Origin: Aspidapion aeneum
Taxonomy: Eukaryota; Arthropoda; Insecta; Coleoptera; Brentidae
DNA length: 64,000 nt
NCBI GenBank assembly: GCA_963576565.1
Contig: OY755044.1
Coordinates: 47,573,134-47,637,133 of the forward strand
Direction: 5' to 3'
Below the pieces are notes generated by a model. That model was not told the DNA's origin. It saw only the letters and a program-made list of their open reading frames with translations, and did not search any database. Below, piece by piece: positions 33,619 to 45,600 of the stretch. Positions within the stretch are counted from its first letter, which is position 1; every line of letters starts with the position of its first letter. A program made the translations under genes and the position numbers.

Positions 33619-33664
33619 TAAATAATTTAACAGTTTTTAAATGTAAGAACTGTCAAATTATTTA
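33619..33664. other. 17-bp stem hairpin
   Basis: TAAATAATTTAACAGTT (33619-33635) pairs with AACTGTCAAATTATTTA (33648-33664), with one G-T pair and a 12-base loop. AT-rich and of unknown role. Confidence 0.5.
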
Positions 33665-34046
33665 GGGACAGTGCAGTATTGCCATTCGATCAATTAGTAG
33701 TTTTTTCTATCACAATGTTTTAAGAGTGGTCACCCACCTCTTGATACTTTACTCTGGTTATGATAAGTATAACATTTAAATCTAAAAAATACATTATAAA
33801 AACCTAAAAATATAAAAGAAAAATTCTATATACATGTTTATATTGAACCAATATAATGTCAAAAAGCACGATCTTAGTTTCCCGGGTCTAATCTCCGTGG
33901 TGCCACTGGAATTTGTGTTTTTTGATAACTGACCAGTATTTGTATCTAGAACCTTTTTGCTAATTTGTTGTTAAAGGTAAATATGATCCATCTGGTGTTG
34001 AAAAAATTATTGCTCTGTAAAGGTTTATCGTACTTTGTTATTCAGA

Positions 34047-34256
34047 AATGTTCTCGAGATTAGCAGGTATACGACACAGAAAAAACTTTTTTTCTTTCTT
34101 TCTTAAATGACCCACGTTTCGTTCCAAGAAATTTAACAGGTGAAGAATTTTGTCATCCTAAAACTGTGTAAAATTTTGTAACATACAACGTTGGTCATTT
34201 AAAAAGGAACAAGAGTTTCTTTTGTGTCCAATACCTAATCTAATCTCGAGAACATT
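34047..34256. repeat. MITE-like repeat with inverted AATGTTCTCGAGATTAG ends
   Basis: AATGTTCTCGAGATTAG at 34047-34063 is exactly inverted at 34240-34256; similarity continues inward (GGTATxxGACACA) for about 50 bp. No coding capacity, no certain TSD. Confidence 0.6.
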
Positions 34257-36370
34257 TAAAAATTATAGCTCTTTCAGCATACTTTGACATTACATTTGTT
34301 TATACCAAATCCTACTTCTATCTACAAAATATTTTGTATGTAAAGGTCTCTAAAACTCTGCCACGGCAGCAGACAGTCTTAAAACTTAAATATACTAAGA
34401 ATAAAATTCAGTACATAAATTTTTCAAAAGTCTTATCTTATTTCATTGCACAAAACTTTGCAAAAAATATTATTATTAATTCAGTTAACAATTATCACAT
34501 TTTAAGTTGTTGTCTATTATTGCATGAGATTCAGTCGTTTCGAAATATATCTTAAAACTATAATTATTATAAAGAATGTAAGTATCTCTGCTACAACTTG
34601 GTTTTTAAGGCACTTGTTAATTAGCATAACATATATCCCTTGCGCACAAAAACAGTAAACATTTTCCTATATACTTTGTACGTAGATGTGTGAAACAATA
34701 TGTTCTTGAGGTCAGATCATATTTTTGTAGTAATCGATACTTTTAGAGTTAACGACAAAAATAGACAAGATCCTGTCAAACAAATTCCTAGCCGATTAAT
34801 TATCTTTTATTTGTCAAATATCATTACCCCCTTAATTTCTATTATAGTCCGTTGGCAAATCTAGAAAATAAAGTTGCTGCAGTTTCACAGCTCCAAGTTT
34901 TTATCTATCAATTTAATAGTGTTTAAGTTCTCGGATTGATAGTTTTCTTCCCCAATTCACAAGTATCACTTTGGTGCGACATAATTTAAAAGGTTCACTG
35001 ACGATTTAGTCAAGACAGCTTGCAAATGAGTTCACGCTTACCTGTTTAGTTCTCGAAACTACAGCAAAGGTTGACTTTGACGTAGAAAGATTATTAACAG
35101 CTGTTAAAAATACGATTATAACATAAATGATTAAAAGTCAGCTTTTGCAAACGTCAAAGACTTAATTGAGAATAGCAAAAATATAACAGATTCTATAATA
35201 AACCTCTAACTAATTCGCTAGTGCTACATAAATGAGTTTATTACGGATAATCGAATTGTCAAATGGCATTACTTCTTCCATGTATATTAATAAAAACAAA
35301 CGAATTCTTCAATATAAATTGGTTATTGCTTCATGCGTGTCTTTAGTTTTGTATTTAAAGATGCGTTTATAGAATCCTTACCAGCCTTCTATACGAGGAC
35401 CTTTTGGGTGATCTTGATTTAAAATAAAAGTAATCTTTATTTTAAAAAAATTAGAGACTTTTCATTGACTATTTGACAAACGTAACATTACAACTATCAT
35501 AAACATCAGATTCGTCATACCAACAGTAATGTTATCTCAAATTTTATAAAATGAGTATAGTTATAATAAAAAACCCAAAGCGAATTCGGGCGGCTTTTCA
35601 CCCTGAGCAATCACTTTACAAAAAATACCTGAAATGCTTGTTGAAAAAAAGTTGAAAAGTACACAATTTTAAAATCCTGACCAGTTAAAATAATTCATAA
35701 ACCCTCAAACGCTAATATACTCTGGTTAAAATCGGTTGAAACCGGTTATCTGGGAAACGTTCATTTTCTTAATTCTTATGTAAGATTTTTCTCGATAAAA
35801 CCTAAATTTTACAATTATATTATTATGACTGTTGTGGCGACTGGAAATATATAAGCTGTACAGAAATAAACAAATTTTATAAAAAGATTATAAACTGTAT
35901 GGAACAAATATCAGTGAGAAAGTTAAATAACCAGACTTTACAACCTTGGAATCCTGCCAAAGTTACTTTGTTTAAAATTAGTGTCGCCATTGTTTTGATA
36001 TACTTATCTTCAAAACATTTTCCTTATTTTAATTTTCAAATACCAAATTGCAAATAATGCAAGGACCTAAAACTATAAACAACAAGTGAAATTAAAGAAA
36101 GAAAAATAAGAAAAAAGTTTTCTGCTTCGGCCGGGGAAAAATTAATTGTTGATATTTTGAGAGAATTGAACCCCTTAGCTTTTAAAACGTATATTTCGTA
36201 AACCACAAACGCAATCGAATTCAAATTAGCAACATAAAAAGCGCTCAAAACCCTAAATGCAGTTTTTTAATTCATTTCGAGCAGTATTCTCACTAATCTC
36301 GTTACTTAATTGACGACGTCGTTTTCGTTGTTTAAAATTTTTTTAAACGAAATGTACTTACCTGAGATTT

Positions 36371-36682
36371 CTACATAATCGAAATCTTACTTTTCTTATC
36401 TAAAAGAGATTCTCCATCAGAATCCGAACAGGTTTTGGTAAAACTTTTGCGAATCGACTTTTTTTCGTCATAGCTGCCATCATGGATGTATTTTTCTTTG
36501 GATTTTTTTATCTTTTCACTGCTTATCTTATTTTCGTCATTGTTTTTGCTCTGTCTTTTGTACTTCTTATTTTCAATGGTCTTGGCGTGTTTGCTTTTTG
36601 GTTTTTCGTGGTCGTTTGTTTGCATTTCTAGGTCCAAGTCGTAAGCGTTTGCTTGTACGGCAACGTCAGTCGAATTTTTCGA
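36371..36682 (-). CDS. smo: smo, last coding segment
   Basis: Acceptor TTTTTACAG then SKNSTDVAVQANAYDLDLE, a lysine-rich middle, and CSDSDGESLLDKKSKISIM before TAG. Two donor-like sites occur: GAAAA|GTAAGA at 36391/36390 upstream of the stop, and CTCAG|GTAAGT at 36362/36361 nine bases after it. So the tail may have alternative ends or a 3' UTR intron. Confidence 0.75.
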   Translation of the reverse strand, partial: SKNSTDVAVQANAYDLDLEMQTNDHEKPKSKHAKTIENKKYKRQSKNNDENKISSEKIKKSKEKYIHDGSYDEKKSIRKSFTKTCSDSDGESLLDKKSKISIM

Positions 36683-39600
36683 CTGTAAAAAACAAAATTA
36701 ACTTTAAATAACTTGGAATGGAAGAACACAAAACCCATCTTACAATAGTAATGGAAGATTTCAATGCCAAATTAGGTAAGAAAATGAACATAGAAGAAAC
36801 TAAAAGAGGGGATTTTGGATACGGCGAAAGGAATGATAGGGGTACAACCTTAATGAATTATCTAGGGGGAAAACACCTTTATGCAATGATTAGTTCTATA
36901 GACAGAAACCGCAACGAAAGTGGACATGGCTTAGCTCTAATAGAATAACGAAAAAGGAAATTGATTACATACTGACTACTGAGAAAAACATCGTTAGAGC
37001 TGTAACAGTCCTGAACAACTTTTGATCAGAATAAAAATCTGCATTAATAGCAATTTCGAAATGAAAAGGAAAATTAATAATAACAGTGAACAAATTGACA
37101 TGAATAAACTTACACAAAATAAAGCTATATACAAAGAAAGGTTTTTAGGGACAGGTAACCCAAATTGTAAGATGCGAAAATGAAAATATAGATGAAATAA
37201 ATGATACGCTGACAAGAGCTATGACCAAAATAGGAAAAGATATCGCAAAAAAGATAAAAAGGCAGAAAATTGTATATCAGAACAAATAAAGAAACTGCTG
37301 GAAAAAAGGCGGAACCTGGAGAAAGAAGGAAAAAGAACATCAATAGAATACACAGAAATAAATAACGAAAGTGTATAACCAATGTATCCTTCCTGTACTT
37401 ACCTATGGATCCCAGACTTGGACACTTACAAAATCAAACATGGATAAGGTAACAAAAGCCCAAAGATCAATGGAAAGACAAATGTTACATGTAAAGCTAA
37501 CAATAGAAAAAGGAATGAATGGATAAGAAATAAAATAAAAGTAAGGGATGTCAGAGAAGTAGCAAAATTAAAATGAAAATTTGCCGGTCATAATATCAGA
37601 CAGAAAGACGATCGATGGAACAAATGTATTGTAAACTGGAGACCTTGGGAAAATAAAAAAAAGCAGGGGAAGGACCCCAAATGAGATGGGCAGACGATTT
37701 GAAGAAACATGCGGGAATTAGATGGATAAACACAGCGACAGACAAGGAAGAGTGAAAGATATTTGGGGAGGCCTATGTCCAAAGATGGACCGAAGAAAGC
37801 TAAATAGATAGAACTTAATTAATTAAATTAACTCTTTTTTGCCTACTGCATTGTGTACTTGTGTACTACGCCAATTTTATTTAATTCAAATTTTGTCTAA
37901 TAATAAATAATTTTCGTTTAGATTAAATGTAGCCGTGGAATACCCAAAAACTATTTGGTTAACTTAAAAAATATGTGTTAAAGTTAAAAAAATCAATTGA
38001 CCTTCTTTAGTAAATGTACGCATTTCATGACTCCTTTTCAGATATCACTCATTTCATCGCCATCCCATATGGTTACGCTCGAATTGATGTATCCCAATAA
38101 GGACGAAACACCGGTGTCTACAAGCTACCCTGACCCCCTTTTGAGCAACTGACCGCAAACCTGTTTTTGTAAAGTTTTTAATTTGTAATGTCGAGAAAAA
38201 TGGCAAGTGCAGTATGAAAAAAAAGTAAACATTATGTAATTCCTGTTAATCGGACAAAAAATAGTCTACATAAAAAAAAAATTTATTAGAAAAATTATCA
38301 ATTATGACAAAAATCTTAAAATATTCGTTAGGTGCTTATTTTTAGAAATTCTAAAATTTTATGTCTAAGTTTTACGTTTTTTTTAGTGGAATTTTTGCCC
38401 AAAATTACACAGAAATTTTTTTCTGCTTTTTTTTTAAACAGGAGAAAAATGGACTACATGATTTTGTAGGGAAAATCGCCAAAATACGTGAACTGAGAAC
38501 TGTATTAAAGTTTTAAATGCACCACTTGTTCTTTGATAAATGCAGGATCAGATTTATATATAATTTTAGGGAGTTGTTCTACTTTTGAGCGATACTGTAA
38601 ATCCAGTGTCAATCCTGCTTCCGACCCGACGCGGCCTTACCCTGGATTCAGCCCTGGCTGGTACAAAAAAATCTGAAATCATACCTGTCGAGATCCGCGG
38701 TTCTTTTCCACTCCGACACTGCAGTTGGAATTTAGAGAGCTGTGGACTAGCTGCTGGATTTCTTCGCACTCCGAACTTTCACATTGGTTCTGATGTTTTT
38801 GATGCTTCGATTCATCGGCGCTGGCTGAACTGTATCTTTTTCGGCTTAAAAAAACAAATAACATAGTTGCAAAATTTTAATTCACATATTTTACAAAGAA
38901 AAATGTGACTTACATACAAATGACACTTAACAACATTCCCGTACCATATTCAAATCAAGTAATATATCTCGGTATATATAATACTTGATGTCAAAGAAAA
39001 AGAGAAAGGACATGAGAGAATATAGAAAAACCATTAACGTATTAACCGGAGGAGACTAGGAAATAAACAAAAAAATCGGCCGTCTAGATAAACAATTTGT
39101 TTTAAAAAACGTACTTCTGCAGAAAAGAACTCATCGACTATTTTTGTTTGGTCCATAGAAAACTCTATTTCCTTTCTCTTTAAGAATCACCAAAATTTTC
39201 CGATCTTTCCTTTACTTTTATTTCTTTTTTAAACCAATGCAACGGAAAAAGACGAAACTGTTCTTCTTACAAACCCTTACCAGTTTAATTATACACCACC
39301 AAATATGGATATATAACAAGCGGTGATCACTTTAACTTGTGCTTCCAGCATTTATTTTGCTATTCCTTCGTTTTCCTTTATTAAACCAGTGCGAGGGAAA
39401 AAACAAAACTATTATCGATTACAGTCCCTCACTAAAACAAAGGAATTAGAAACATGCCGCAATCGTCTAGGCCCTCGTAAAGTATCTTATTTTGTTCCTC
39501 TTTTGTTAAACCGATGAGAGAAAAAGAGACAAAACTATTCTTGATTAGAAGCTAGTCCCTTTGGACCCATTAATATTTTGTAAAGGGTCACATGCGACGT

Positions 39601-42600
39601 TTTTGACCTGTCGCTTTACGGTTCGGAATTGTTTTCGTGTTTTTTCTTAAAATATATTTTCGATCTGGACTCAAAATTAATCTTAAAATACTTTAAAATG
39701 GTGTGGGAGTGTATTTTGTGCTAAAATCTCGACCATCTTAATCCAGAAGTTTCGTTTTACAAGTAAGTTAAATAACTTGTTTGACCTTGAAAACAAAACA
39801 AAGACCAGTGCCGTAGAAATCAATATAAAATCAGAAAAAAAATTTTAGGCTATTATATAAATAATTATTTATTTGTTAAAAGTGTTTAAACATAAGTTTA
39901 GTTAAAAATGTACAGGGTGTCCCAAGTTTTGGGGTTTTGATACTTTTAACTGAACTACGAGCCTTGATTTTCAACAGATAAGGTAAAAAAGGTATATTAA
40001 TATGGAAAGTAATTTTTTTTTTTGTGTAAACAGTTTTTTTAGATTTGGATCGAGGCAATTCTTTAGATTGGGTTAGTCCTTTTTACCTACTCTGAATTTT
40101 TAAGGTTGTCTAACCTAAAATAAAATACACCAAGCTAAAAGCATCCTAATCAAACATCTAAAAAGTGTAAAGACGAGGTCTCTACATGCAGATTTGTTTT
40201 TAACCCTATAAAATGTCAGCAAAATTTTATATTCAAAAAATTTAAAAACAATAAACTATAGTTACCTACTTATTATTTTTTTCATTGTTAAATAAAATCC
40301 ATTTCTAAGGATCATTGTTATAACCCAAAAATTGATTGCAATTTATTTAAAAATGAAAAGTAAATTTCGGCCCTGGTATCTAAATAACCCTATTTTTTAG
40401 ATCATTTATAAAATATTTTTTGTTCCTTATTTTTAACTATAAGCGAGACGATATAAATATATGTTTTTTTATTTAACTCATTTTAAATGTTAAATAAAAA
40501 AAGTTCTTTTTCAAAATACTATCAGCATTAAGTGATGTGTCAAAAAATAAAACTGGTAAATAAAATTAATTTTTTAAACGAAAATGATATTTTGTTCAAA
40601 TTGCATTGCAAAAATATTCTGTTTAAAAGACAATTTGATTTGACATTTTGTTCAAAAATTACTTTTTGAAATGACATTTTGTTCAAATGGCGTTTTGGTT
40701 GAAAACAGATTTAAAACATCTTTTTCAAAAACATTTTGTTCAAACATCCACCTGATAAAAAAACTTTTGGTTTGTTGAAAAATTAGTTTTTCGAATGACT
40801 TTTTGTCGAATGGGGTTTTCTTTCGAAAACATTTTTTTAAAAACATAATATTTTCGAATGACTTTTTTTTCAAACATTTTGTTTGAATGTCAATCTGATT
40901 GAAAACATTTTGTTAAAAAATATCTTTTCTACATGACATTTTGTTCGAAAGCAGTGCGTTTGTATGACATTTTGTTCAAATTTTTTAGTTTCAAAAATAT
41001 TTTGTTCCAATGATCTGATGGTACACTTTTTATGAAAATATCTTTTTATATTATATTTTTTTGAAAAACATTTTGTTCAATGATCTTTTTTAAGTGACAT
41101 TTTGTTCGAGTTGCATTTTTTCGAAAACATTTTGTTTGAAAATCTGATAGAAAACTTTTTGTTCAAAAATTGCTTAAATTCATATGACATTTTGTCAAAT
41201 TGTTTTGTTCAAAATATCTTTTTTGAAGATGTTCAAATGATCTCTTTTTTGAAAACATTTTTAATTTCTTGAAATGGATACATTTGCGATCAATTGATTA
41301 GAGTTCAGTGTGGTTAGGTTAACAGGTTAGGATCAATTGATAAAGCTACCACCGATTGCGACCTCCCAAAAAGACACACACAGGAGCTAGTTTTTCTGTT
41401 TGAAGAAAATGTTTTTGAACCAAACGTTATTCAAGAAAATGTCATTCAAAAAAGATGTTTTTGAACAAATTGTTTTAAAAAAATGTCAATTGAACAAAAC
41501 ATCATTCGAAAAAGATGTTTTTGAAAAAACTATAATAAAGCAATTACCACAGAACAGAAATTGATATGTTGCACTTTTTTCCAGTTTCTTTTCTAATGAA
41601 ACTGCTGATGAAAACCGAGATGGTAGTACGACGGAATAAGTGTCGCATTAACTTTTCTCAAAATAACTCGCTTTAAAAAAGAGTTGTTTTTTAGGTACAT
41701 ATTTTTTGTACACACCTTTAATCTTACTAAAAGGGACAAAACCACCGTCGTAGGAGGCAGTAAATACAAATATATTTGCAAGAAATTTTAAATTCAGAGA
41801 AAATTGAAAAATGTAGAGTAGCATAACCAAAAAAACTATTTTAGTTCTGGCCATGGTTACTATCCCAATTAAAACAAATGGGTAAAAGTAACTCCACTAA
41901 TGGGGTGCATCTTAATAAATCCCCAAAGTAAGCAAATTGTCTCCCCATCAAAGCAATAAATCGAGGGCTTTTTCAAAAAAAGTCCAAAATATCCTTATCC
42001 AAATAGAGCTCCGTTACTTTTTTACAATATTATTACCAATTTTTCATAAAAAAAGGAACTAAAATTATATTTACTTTTTTATATACAAAAGAAAAGTAGG
42101 CACTACACATAGTATCTAGCTTTAAAATTGTAATAATTGGGGTGTCGCTCGGAAAAAGAGACCTTTAATACCGTTTTCGGCTGCTGGAGACGACTTCACA
42201 ATTCTCGGTGAGTGCCCCGGTTCGAAAATCAAGTGGGCTCTCAAGTTTTTACTAGAGCCTGACTCCTATTTTTAATGTACGACTTCTGTATTTGAGAACA
42301 TAATCTCAACAATGCTATTAATGTAAATTTTTATTGTCAATGGGTATCTATTCAGCTGCAAACTAAATTAAATTGCTTGTTTTAATAGGTTAGGTATTTA
42401 CTTTTAATAAATATTTTGCCGCCGTCACTGGTAACTCGATCGATCATAAAGAATAAACATACGTCTGCTGTGTGTCGCACAGCGTTGCCATCGTCTTTCC
42501 AAAAAATATTTCTATTCTTTTCCAACTTATTGAAGCATCTAGGGGTCAAATCGAATTGTTTTGATGAATGAATTTTTGCCGCGGTTCCTGGTCTCCTCCG

Positions 42601-45600
42601 GTTAATACGTTAATGAGAAAAACAAAGAGGGTAATTGGAAGTCCAATTTAACCATTTATAACCAGTTATAGTTTAATCAAATACTGAAACCAGTATGGAT
42701 AGATGGTACCTATTTAACTATAGTTCGTTTATTTATTTATTGAAAGTATCAACAGCTTAATTGCCTATTACAAATACTGACCAAGGCTACGTGTCCATCA
42801 AAGAGAAGCACTCTCAGGAACTGCTCCCAAGAGTATTTCTCGCATATCGACACAATTGTCAGACACTTAAACAACTTCGAGCGACAGTCACACAGTGCAG
42901 CTATCGAGAGTACCCCTCCCAGATGGACACACAGCCTAAGAACGTCTATTAGCACGTAACTTATCATCTATTATCTTTTTAAATTTATAGAAAATAGTAG
43001 TTTCTATATCAATTTTAGAAGCATACAAATTAAATAAATTACATATTTTATAAATGAGTGAATTCTTATAGACAATATTTTTGTTTTTAATTTTTACAAT
43101 AGTAAATTGGTTCGTCAAAGTTATCTAAAACTACAGATTAAGTAGGTAAGTTGCACTTACAATTTGTTTACAGTAAAACTTAGTTGTTTTAATGTTCATT
43201 TTCATGGGGCATGTATAGGTGCCCTTATTGAATATTTACACATAAACAGTACACTTAAATCCATGCTTACACTTCAATATAAAATGGAACGAGAAAAAAA
43301 TATTATTTTGTAAATTCATTAATTGAATAAGGTTCTAAATCACATAAATAATTGAAACATGCCCTTTTAAAAGTTTTGAAAGACTATGCTTTTTATGGAA
43401 TTAGGTAGTTTATTGTATAGCTTAATAGCGGCGTATACAGGGCTTTTCTCAGTAATTGTTAATCTGTGCTTTAGGTATATGTACAATCTATCCTTATGCC
43501 TTGTATTACAGGTTTTATTTGTTATGTATTCTGAGAATAAATTAGGATTTTTCCTTAAAAACAATATACACTCTAAGATGTAGATTCCTGGAACGCTCAA
43601 GTAAATATTTTCCTTAAATTTATTTCTACATGATTGCGTTGCTCTCTCTGCGTCCTAATATTATTCTCAGGGCTCGTATTTGCATTATAAAAACGTCCCC
43701 AATATGGCTGCTTTGTCCCCAGAAAAGCATGCCATATTTTATGTTTTAATAAAACATACCATAATAAACAGATCTTAGTGAATTTGGATTTTTTAAAAAT
43801 TTACCAAGAACTCTAAGTGCATAGCTTGTACTTCCTAATTTTTTGCATAATTCTTTAATGTGGGTATGAAAGTTAACGGGTAACGGGTAGACCTCGTCAG
43901 ATGTCTATCAGGGTGATGAATCGACCCCTGCCCTCCGTAGATTCCAGGTACTCTCCGACCCGGAGAGTTAGCACCTGTATAGGGTCCCTTTCCCAGGGTT
44001 ACGGGAGAAGACCACATCGATATGAAAGGCGGAGAGAATGGACCTCGGTTCGGTGATCATAGCGTAGGTGGCAACCCTTTCTTTTAGGGATAGTATAAAA
44101 GACCACAGCTGTTGCCTTACAGTATGACGTTGGCTCCTCAAAGGCTAGAGGAGAAAAACCTTGATTAAAAATCCTTGCCCTCCAAGTAGGGGGTTGAGGC
44201 ATTAGACTGGTTCTCTAATACTTGTAAAACAAAGCAATTACCAAAAAGCCTAAACAAAGCCTCGAAGACGAAAAAAGCAAAGACAAAGGACTATGAATAT
44301 AGCTACATGGAACGTACAGGGAGTGAATCAAATGTTGGACATTATTGCAACTAAAGTGCAGAATTGTAAGATCGATATTATTGCAGTCACAGAGACAAAA
44401 AAGAAAGGAACAGGTACGAATAGTGTCGGCAATTTTGTCCATATATTCACTGGAGTCCCAGAAGAAAGCAGAGCAGCCAGAGGGGTATCCTTGTTAATAA
44501 AGAAAAATCTAAAGAATAAAATTACAGACTACGATTGCATTAATGAAAACATACTTCGAGTGAATATGAAGATGCTTGGACATAATATAAGCATAATAGC
44601 AGTCTACGCACCATCAGATGACGAAAGAGTAGCTACAAAACAAATGTTCTTTGACCAACTGGATGAGACTATCACCAAAATCGGTAATACCAGGGAAATA
44701 ATTATGCTTGGCGATTTTAATAGCCGAACTGGTAGACAAACCCAGAGCAAAGTGATAGGACCATTTGGAGAGGAAGTAACAAATGATAATGGCTTAAGAC
44801 TGATGCAATTGTGTGAAACCCACAACCTAAAAATAAATAATGGTTTTTTTAAACATAAGGATGATCATCGATATACCTGGATTCAGCCAACAAGAAATCT
44901 TAAATCAATCATTGATTATGCTATAGGTGGACAACACTCGCAATTAAAGTGGTATGATGTTCGAACACTTCGTGGTGTTACCTGTGGATCTGACCACCAT
45001 CTGGTAAAAGCAAAAATATTATTCCCTTTAAGAAAAACAAATAAGGACGAAAGTATTAGAGGAAATGAAAACCTAGAGTGCATCGAAGACAATCAAAAAT
45101 ACAACTTTAGAAGTCTAGAAATCGAAAATACTCAAAGATTGTATCAGAACCGATTACATCAAAAATTAATAAACACAAATCACTCATTTGAAGAGATATA
45201 TACAAACATAATAAAAAGCTTGAAGGAAGCAAGCAACGAAGCTGTTGGATACCAAGATAATAGAAATAACAGGAAGATGTGGTGGACGGAGAAAATACAG
45301 GAAATGGTCAAAGAGAAAAAACGCACATACTTGAAATGGCTCAGTACTAAAGAGCAAAGAGAGCTAGAAATATACAGGGAAACCAGAAGACAGCTAAGAA
45401 GTTTGATACGCACAGAAAAAAATGAAATGTTCGAGCGCAAATGCCACGATATAAATACACACGTAGGAGGTAGGCAGAGCTCTGAAGTATGGAAATTCAT
45501 TTCTACAGTAAAAAACCCAACAAAAGAAAAAGTAAACATCCAGATCATCAAACCAGAACAACGGACAGAACACTACAAGGAACTGCTGCAGGAGACGAGA

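Larger units (their letters stand above)
31607..36361. other. Intergenic region between convergent 3' ends
   Basis: No coding segment seen. It holds a dispersed repeat (32311-32510), a hairpin (33619-33664) and a MITE-like repeat (34047-34256). It should include the 3' UTRs of the clavesin-like gene (left) and smo (right), but no poly(A) signal can be assigned with confidence. Confidence 0.5.

Noticed and set aside
38585..38866. 93-codon ORF on +
   Set aside because: Antisense to the smo exon at 38685-38844, whose splice phases match its neighbours.
40560..41530. Coding region from long lysine/phenylalanine-rich ORFs on -
   Set aside because: The reading comes from the degenerate CATTTTGTTCAAA array and is low complexity.
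42744..42956. Gene from overlapping ORFs on both strands at 42749-42967
   Set aside because: It lies in the 3' part of the minus-strand LINE between its tail and RT; no motif supports a separate gene.
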